Assembly: GCA_905221605.1 (NCBI GenBank)
Contig: CAJNDS010002204.1
Span: 1-20,000, forward strand
Direction: 5' to 3'
Source: Symbiodinium natans
Lineage: Eukaryota > Sar > Dinophyceae > Suessiales > Symbiodiniaceae
Length of the DNA stretch: 20,000 nt
The translations under genes and the position numbers were made by a program. Below are positions 14,881 through 20,000 of this stretch, in pieces. A model generated the notes under the pieces. The model worked only from the letters and a program-made list of their open reading frames with translations. It had not been told where the DNA came from and made no database searches. Numbering within the stretch: position 1 is the first letter of the stretch; each line of letters opens with the position of its first letter.

Positions 14881-15274
14881 TCAGGGCTCTGTATTGGGGT
14901 CCCCGCTTCTTCTGAACTTCCATTTATCTTTTTGACGGTGTGGAGTTGAGGACTTGCGGTTGGAGGTGCAAAAGTCTTTGGTTTGCTGGAGTCCTTGGAA
15001 CAAGTGGCCGTAGCCAAACTCTCTCTGCAACTTGTTGAAATGCATGGCAGAGTCAGAGCTGGGGATGCAAACAAGGATGTCCCTGCTTCCGAAGATGTTC
15101 TGATTCTGATTGACTGATGGCACTGACGGTTTCAGCGCCCACGCTCGCACAAGGCAAAGGCACATGAGTCAATGAGTCAAGGCTTGGGGTTGTAGGGCTT
15201 CTCCTTATGTCGGCCTCGCCGGAGTTCTCGAAGGGCGGAGTCTGGTAAGGGAAACAAGAGCCCATGGAGACCAT
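14881..15274 (-). CDS. Candidate minus-strand coding region, frame change near 15110
   Basis: The downstream frame (14881-15165) reads NIFGSRDILVCIPSSDSAMH, FNKLQREFGYGHLFQGLQQT and KDFCTSNRKSS, then a basic tail to a stop. The upstream frame (15053-15274) starts with a true ATG (MVSMGSCFPYQTPPFENSGE) and reads to VGAETVSAISQ. The two would join if the frame changed at about 15110. A third frame over 15180-15290 is also open (MQPNGLHGLLFPLPDSALRE), so the N-terminal part is uncertain. No domain recognised. Confidence 0.32.
15164..15179. repeat. 8 bp tandem duplication
   Basis: ATGAGTCA twice, head to tail. Confidence 0.9.
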
Positions 15275-15314
15275 TCGGTTGCATCCTGACCGAGAACGGA
15301 AACTTGAAACGCCG

Positions 15315-15360
15315 TAGGGCTTAGGGCCGAATGGCTTAGGCTGAGGGTTCAGGGTTCAAT
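15315..15360. repeat. Degenerate TTTAGGG-type tract
   Basis: TAGGGCTTAGGGCC, GGCTTAGGCTGAGGG, TTCAGGGTTCA: six GGG-containing heptamer-like words in G-strand orientation. Confidence 0.6.
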
Positions 15361-15364
15361 GTAG

Positions 15365-16320
15365 CTTTGGTTTGTGTTTTGCATTACGCCTTGTGACACT
15401 GACACCACATTGCAGGGAACTAACCGGCACAAACGTTCAGGAGGAAGAATGTGCTCTTCAAACTAGCAGTAAACCAACTGCAAGCCTTTATCACATCGTG
15501 CGCACAATCCTGATTTCTGAGCTCACCTCTAATATAGGAGTCCAAGAATACCAACGCTTAGGTCAAGCCCCACTTGCCACAACACACCCAACCATATGAG
15601 GCAAAGGCCATCTAACACACAACTAGGCTGGCGTTTTCTTGAAGACTATGACTCCTTCAACAGGGGAGGTGTGGGGGGCAGGCCATGCAATTACGAGAGG
15701 AAACAGATGCGAAACAATACAAGACCCCGCAGGCAATGGATCAAGGAATTTCGTATGCTCGAGGTTCATGCTCTTTACAGTCTCAAACGCTGAAAGAGGA
15801 ATGAGTATGCAGTCGCATTACGTTGAGGCTCTCATCTTTCCCGAATTGCGAATGCAAAGGAGGAATTGCAAAATCAATCCGAAGCTTAGGTTTTTGGTCC
15901 AGGTCGGAAACCCCCCGAAGCTCAAGGCGAGTGCAAAAGCAGCCCAGCATCGGTATCTGATGCTGAGGGTGTTGGGGTCCTGAAGGCATCTGACGGCATG
16001 AGATTAATGTCTGCAGTACAGATTCAGGTAAGGTTTGCAGTGCGTACGGTCATACTGGACCAGTGAACGTTGGCTTGCAGCTTCGGGCTACCGTGGAAGC
16101 TGGACGGCCTCGTTTACAGTTTCGAGTGTCCCCAGCAGATGTGGCCCTAGTCTTGTTTCATCTTGCTTCTATGGAATCTCGATGGAGTCTCGATGCTGCA
16201 TTCTCACGCATGGCTGGGCCACCATCACCTTGTCATACTGAACCATATGGGAATGCCTTAACCCGAGTCGATATGCTCAGTCCAAACTTCGTCAAAGCTT
16301 CCTGGTCACTCTGATCCCAA
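15365..16320. other. Region with only weak open frames
   Basis: Plus frames at 15639-15983 and 16063-16314 and a minus frame at 15783-15989 (KPKLRIDFAIPPLHSQFGKD) are open but compete with each other and show no motif. ATGGAATCTCG/ATGGAGTCTCG is an 11 bp tandem pair at 16171-16192. AGCATC-7-GATGCT is a small inverted repeat at about 15946-15964. Confidence 0.4.
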
Positions 16321-16334
16321 CCAAAGTGCCTAAC

Positions 16335-16368
16335 GATCTTCGAAGAGAAAAGATCTTCGAAGAGAAAA
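16335..16368. repeat. Perfect 17 bp tandem duplication
   Basis: GATCTTCGAAGAGAAAA at 16335-16351 and again at 16352-16368, followed by TCTTGAAGG. The unit contains the palindrome TCTTCGAAGA. Confidence 0.95.
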
Positions 16369-16394
16369 TCTTGAAGGCCACCGCACTTCAACCG

Positions 16395-16625
16395 CTACTC
16401 GAATTCCAAAGTCTCGCTTCGCGATGTCGGCAGGACATTGGGGTCCTTCCGAATGTAACTCACAACGGAGTCAGGCGGACACTTGATTTCATTGATCACA
16501 TCCACCATGCGGAACTGCTTGAAGCGGAGAGATCTACCTGACTTTCTGATGGTGCGAAGCGCTGCATTAGGCCACCTTCCTATCGAGCACGCATTGCTTG
16601 CCCTGAATGCTTTCTCAGGGTTCAT
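16395..16625 (-). CDS. ATG-started 76-codon open frame, unknown
   Basis: Minus frame with true ATG reading MNPEKAFRASNACSIGRWPN, then AALRTIRKSGRSLRFKQFRM, VDVINEIKCPPDSVVSYIRK and DPNVLPTSRSETLEFE, stop. Basic first half and acidic end. The plus strand is open over part of it (16326-16541) but shares bases with the 17 bp duplication. No domain recognised. A plausible small protein or the final exon of a gene. Confidence 0.33.
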   Translation of the reverse strand: MNPEKAFRASNACSIGRWPNAALRTIRKSGRSLRFKQFRMVDVINEIKCPPDSVVSYIRKDPNVLPTSRSETLEFE

Positions 16626-16650
16626 CTAAACTTGACGTAGGGTCAGTGGT

Positions 16651-16926
16651 TCAGGACCTGAACTTACCTGAAGTGAGTTCAGTCAAGCTCACAAGCAAAG
16701 GTGCTTCGTGACAGCCCAGGTGCAATTGTTCCACTGCAACATCCCTGCATCCCAGCAAGCAAACTGAAAGTCGCCTGGGGCATGGCGGCAAGCAAATCCT
16801 CCAGTTTCTCTTGGCCATGAGCTGCATCCAATCTAAAGCCAACCACTCATAACTTAGCCCCTTTGCCGACACCCCGTTTTCGAAGCCCCACCAACACCCT
16901 GGAAGGTCGCGTTCGACTCGGACCAT
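16651..16926 (-). CDS. Weak open frame, unknown
   Basis: Ninety-one codons without ATG, including LSYEWLALDWMQLMAKRNWR and a Cys/His-containing part (LGCRDVAVEQLHLGCHEAPL). It lies between the better candidates at 16395-16625 and 17015-17566 on the same strand. No motif is recognised. The CX(13)CH spacing is not a known zinc-binding pattern. Confidence 0.2.
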   Translation of the reverse strand: MVRVERDLPGCWWGFENGVSAKGLSYEWLALDWMQLMAKRNWRICLPPCPRRLSVCLLGCRDVAVEQLHLGCHEAPLLVSLTELTSGKFRS

Positions 16927-17014
16927 TGCGTCAATCCTTCAGAAGAGCAGTAGTTGATGGTGCCCGGCCACTGGTCCTTGGCTGTCTCTCGGCCGTAGTG
17001 GCAAGCTACCACAG

Positions 17015-17566
17015 CTACGTTTCGATGCGTGGTAAGTCGGGGGTTCGTTCAGCCAAAATGGAATGACGAGACGCAAACGCTTCACTCCCCATCCCGAAGC
17101 ACAGCGTGGGCTTGGCAAGGAGAACCAGTTGCGATCCGTTCCAGAAAAAGTCATTGTAACCATCCACGCACGGCGCAAAGTCAAAGTTCTGAACTCTGTT
17201 CAGTCGCGACAGATCTTTCACGTTGAAGCATAGGCCCGTGTTTGGTTGCAAGAACCTGACTGAAGGCACCACATGGAAAACCCGGCTGGCAGTCGGCATC
17301 GCCTTAGCTTCTGTACTACATTGCCCTGCCAACGCCCCGATTCGTGCAGCTCACTTGTGGTCCCACAATCCAAGCTTCACAGCTAGCAGAAACGGAATGG
17401 GTCCAAGCAGGTTCTCGATGTTGCTTCTCGCCGTTGCTTCGTTTTCAAGACACTTTGTCACGAATTCTCGGCTTTGGGAGGATCTAAATAGAATGCTCAC
17501 CTCAAGCGGTAGCGAGGAATCGGGATCTTGTGCTTCAAACCCTGTGCAGATCGCGGCACATGAACT
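17015..17566 (-). CDS. Near-continuous 184-codon frame broken by one TGA; possible two exons
   Basis: The frame opens at 17566 and reads EAQDPDSSLPLEVSILFRSS, REFVTKCLENEATARSNIEN and LLGPIPFLLAVKLGLWDHK. It meets TGA at 17351-17353, and continues in the same phase with AMPTASRVFHVVPSVRFLQP, NTGLCFNVKDLSRLNRVQNF, DFAPCVDGYNDFFWNGSQLV and LLAKPTLCFGM to a stop at 17015. The TGA sits inside CAA/GTGAGC, a donor-like site, so an intron ending at one of the following AGs is possible. The LCF(N), C, NGSQL, LCF spacing faintly recalls ricin-B-type beta-trefoil repeats, a common non-toxic sugar-binding fold, but that is only a hint. The plus strand is also open over 17223-17657, so the strand is not proven. 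Confidence 0.38.
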
Positions 17567-17880
17567 TTACCAAGCGTTTACCAAGCTCGACAGTTCCTAC
17601 AGCGATCCGAGTTTTCCTTGTCCCGAACGCAAAATTTGCTCGAACCTGAAGGTCTGAAGGACGCGTACTGCCAAAAACAACTGATCCCTTGCAGCTTGGG
17701 GTACCGCAGCAGAAGCGAGGCCGCAGCCCGTGAACTCTGGGGCTTCGTGGAATGACAAGTTGGCCAGGGCAAAATTGCCACAATCCTGGGAGGCTCTAGG
17801 CCGCTTTCCGGAACTCAGGCTTTTGAAGCCAACAGAAGTTGATGCATGAGACTTCGTTGATCGAACCCTCAACCTCACTA
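17567..17880 (-). CDS. Possible upstream continuation, frame unclear
   Basis: Three minus frames are open: 17535-17783 (GTVELGKRLVKFMCRDLHRV), 17578-17781 (YPKLQGISCFWQYASFRPSG) and 17597-17878 (GNFALANLSFHEAPEFTGCG). Each has protein-like parts and leads towards the frame of the segment at 17015-17566, but no single choice is supported. It may be the preceding, frameshifted part of the same coding sequence. Confidence 0.18.
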
Positions 17881-17886
17881 CACTAC

Positions 17887-17930
17887 CTATATATATATGT
17901 ATTTATTTGCTTATTTATTTGTTTCTTCAT
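17887..17930. repeat. TA and TTTA simple sequence
   Basis: About six TA units followed by ATTTATTTGCTTATTTATTTG. Locally AT-rich. Confidence 0.9.
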
Positions 17931-18132
17931 CGCAATAGTATCTGTAAGCAAATCGGAGACCCTCGGGAGAACCTAAAACACAATACCAGCAAGAACAAAA
18001 ACAATCTTCAACAAGACAAAGAGCGAAAACAGCGATTTGCAAGACTCCCGGAAGCACCAAGACCAAAATGGCAATACCGAAAATACCAAAATCCGACATT
18101 TGAACCTCGCCACCCTGCAGGCAATGAATTTG

Positions 18133-18290
18133 CGGGACACTCTGGAGATTCTCTGATGAAGATCTGGGGTTGGGCGCTCCAAGAATTCTACGGGGATGCT
18201 CTGGGGTGGGACACTCCAGGGACAACGTGATAGTAATGGGGGCACTCTAGGGATTCTCTGAGATACTCTTATCTGGGGTTGGGCACTCCC
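18133..18290. repeat. Degenerate minisatellite, unit about 31-41 bp
   Basis: On the minus strand the core GAGTGYCCCAACCCCAGAT recurs with variations (GGGAGTGCCCAACCCCAGAT, TAGAGTGCCCCC, GGAGTGTCCCACCCCAGAG, TGGAGCGCCCAACCCCAGAT, AGAGTGTCCCGC), giving about five units with tails like AGAGAATCYC. The outer pair, 18138-18180 and 18243-18289, is the best conserved: CACTCT, GATTCTCTGA and ATCTGGGGTTGGGC are shared. Confidence 0.75.
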
Positions 18291-18490
18291 GCGGTGTTCA
18301 CGAAATAGCATTTTCGGTACTTTATTCGATGCGCTTTCTCGGTGATGAAGTGTAGAACGTGCAAAACACACGAGTTTTTGCTGTTGAATCAGACTTTGCC
18401 GTACATGCTCAGCATGTCATTTTTATCGGTCATTACGGGGGTTTTCGTAGGAAACAGAAGAACCTAGATCTAGACCATAGGGAAATGTGA
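18291..18490. other. Unassigned region
   Basis: No gene, repeat or structure supported. Confidence 0.45.
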
Positions 18491-18491
18491 A

Positions 18492-18518
18492 CATATATAT
18501 ATATATATAATATATAAA
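18492..18518. repeat. AT microsatellite
   Basis: CATATATATATATATATATAA followed by TATATAAAG, about ten AT units. Confidence 0.95.
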
Positions 18519-18529
18519 GAACATATACA

Positions 18530-19145
18530 TGGATGTTTTGAGTTTGTGGGTTCCGGGCTTCTTAATTACGGTGGCTTAGCAGGCCAGCGTCGCGAGTGAA
18601 GCTGGATTTCAGCAGCGTGTCCGAGCCATCTTGCCTCGGTGGCACCTCTCACGCAGAATTCGGCACGCCAAAGGTCCACGCTCAACGACAACCCTGAAAA
18701 AGTGGCGACAGCAGACGGCCGCGTTCCCAAACACAGGGAGGATGTGAGGCCTGGCGGGCCTGGCTCTTTCGGAGGAACTTGATCTGGACTGCCCGCTCCA
18801 GTGTGGAGAGAACCTCGGCCAACAAACCCGTCAAGACCTGGCGTTCGTTTGTTCAGGGTCTGGGACTCAGGGTCGTGGATGTTGGGCTGAGGCCTAAGAT
18901 CGGTTTTCGCGCTTCATGTCTTCTTTATTCTTCTTTCTTGTCCCAGCAACTTCTTGACCAAGCTTGAGGCTCGTGGGAGGCCCACCTCATGCCGAAGAGT
19001 TTGAGTCCTTTTTTGGGGAAAGCAGTACAAGTACAAATTTCGCGATGCCAGCAGATCATGTTCGCGCTGAGCGTTCGGTGTCACGGTGTCCAGTGTCAAA
19101 GATGCTCGACACGTTGACTTTGCAGAGAGCCACTACATCTCCACA
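18530..19145. other. Unassigned region
   Basis: A plus frame of 62 codons (18779-18967) and a minus frame of 61 (18914-19099) are open without motif. I do not support a gene here. Confidence 0.45.
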
Positions 19146-19150
19146 CCATA

Positions 19151-19165
19151 TGTACGTACGTACGT
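19151..19165. repeat. TACG tetranucleotide repeat
   Basis: Three to four GTAC/TACG units. The repeated tetramer is self-complementary. Confidence 0.85.
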
Positions 19166-19239
19166 TCTCTACCTGCTTTGCTTACATGCAAAGTTGTTCA
19201 ATTGTGTTCAGATACAATAATACTAGTAATACATACGAA

Positions 19240-19772
19240 CACATACCGACACAAACGCAAACAGACCGACAGACACCCAACCAGACAAACAAAGGGACAA
19301 ACACGCCCGCGCTCGCACGCACACATGTATGCGCACACCCCCATACATACACACACAAACACACAGTGACGACGCACACGCACACGCACTCGCACTCGAA
19401 CACGCAGACGCACACACACACACACACACACACCCGCACACACACACACAGACACACAGAGACACAGAGACACAGAGACACAGAGACACAGAGACACAGA
19501 GACACAGAGACACAGAGACACGGAGACACGGAGACACACACACACACACACACCCACGCACGCACGCCCAGACACAGACACAGACACACAGACACACAGA
19601 CACACAGACACACAGACACACAGACACACAGACACACAGACACACAGACACACAGACACACAGACACACAGACACACATGCACATGCACATGCACACGCG
19701 CGCACCCACCCACCCACCCACGCACCCAGACACACACGCACCCAGCCACGCATGCACACTTGCGCACGCACG

Positions 19773-19844
<72 letters not shown>

Positions 19845-19890
19845 TGCAGACCCACACCCACACCCACACCCACACCCACACCCACACCCA

Positions 19891-19933
<43 letters not shown>

Positions 19934-20000
19934 ACACCCACACCCACACCCACACGCACACGCACACGCACACGCACACGCACACGCACACGCACAACCT
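19240..20000. repeat. Mosaic CA-derived satellite, running off the window
   Basis: Successive blocks of different short units: mixed CA with GAC/CGC to about 19458; GAGACACA (8 bp) at 19459-19531; CA; CAGACACA (8 bp) at 19570-19676; CACGCACCCACC words; GCAGAC (6 bp) at 19774-19848; CCCACA (6 bp) at about 19850-19897; CA; then CCCACA and GCACAC to the end. All three minus frames stay open for 230-270 codons only because the units contain no stop. Confidence 0.97.

Noticed and set aside
17483-17499. Minus-strand GTGAGCATTCTATTTAG as a 17-base intron
   Set aside because: Far shorter than any functional spliceosomal intron I know of in this group, and removing it would shift a frame that is otherwise continuous.
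17850-17878. Minus-strand GGTTCGATCAA resembling the tRNA B box / T-arm
   Set aside because: The T-stem pairs only four bases and no acceptor, D or anticodon arms fit around it. Other GTTCGA occurrences (6070, 8227, 9830) fail likewise.
19182-19997. Three minus-strand open frames of 234-271 codons (Cys/Val, Arg/Val, Ser/Ala repeats)
   Set aside because: They are translations of stop-free CA-type repeats. All three frames are open equally, so there is no coding signal.

Overview
The window looks like nuclear DNA of a eukaryote with a large, gene-poor genome. A dinoflagellate of the Symbiodiniaceae/Polarella type is my best guess, at moderate confidence. The reasons are balanced base composition, no long intact reading frame, no ribosome-binding-site or operon architecture, long CA/TG-family microsatellites, and many degenerate plant-type telomere motifs (TTTAGGG/CCCTAAA) scattered inside the sequence in both orientations. 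No protein could be assigned to a named family with confidence, and no tRNA, rRNA, CRISPR array or intact transposon was recognised.

Layout. 1-290 is a compound CA microsatellite. 0.3-1.3 kb is mostly featureless, with telomere-like debris near 0.9-1.0 kb. 1.3-7.8 kb holds a run of short protein-like open segments, nearly all on the minus strand. Among them are a likely exon at 3778-3969 with good splice-like borders, and a disrupted coding stretch at 6550-7156 that changes frame twice and has an internal stop. 8.2-10.4 kb has further minus-strand candidates, a TG microsatellite and a degenerate minisatellite built on ATGGGTGG. 10.7-11.7 kb is rich in GA/TTCGA words with several 10-12 bp head-to-tail duplications. 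11.9-13.6 kb contains the most convincing minus-strand exon-like pieces, beside telomere-like tracts and a long GTC/GTT triplet repeat. 13.6-17.6 kb has more minus-strand candidates, including one open frame broken only by a TGA that coincides with a donor-like GTGAGC. 17.9-19.2 kb is AT-rich simple sequence, a roughly 36 bp minisatellite and little else. 19.2-20.0 kb is a mosaic CA-derived satellite that runs off the window.

The coding-like pieces are mostly 40-240 codons, in changing frames, and mostly on one strand. That fits either exons of one or more minus-strand genes (dinoflagellate genes are known to lie in unidirectional runs) or old, decaying gene copies. The sequence alone does not decide between these. 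Translations of this base composition look protein-like rather easily, so every coding call is tentative. The repeats and inverted repeats are direct observations and are the most reliable part of the annotation.
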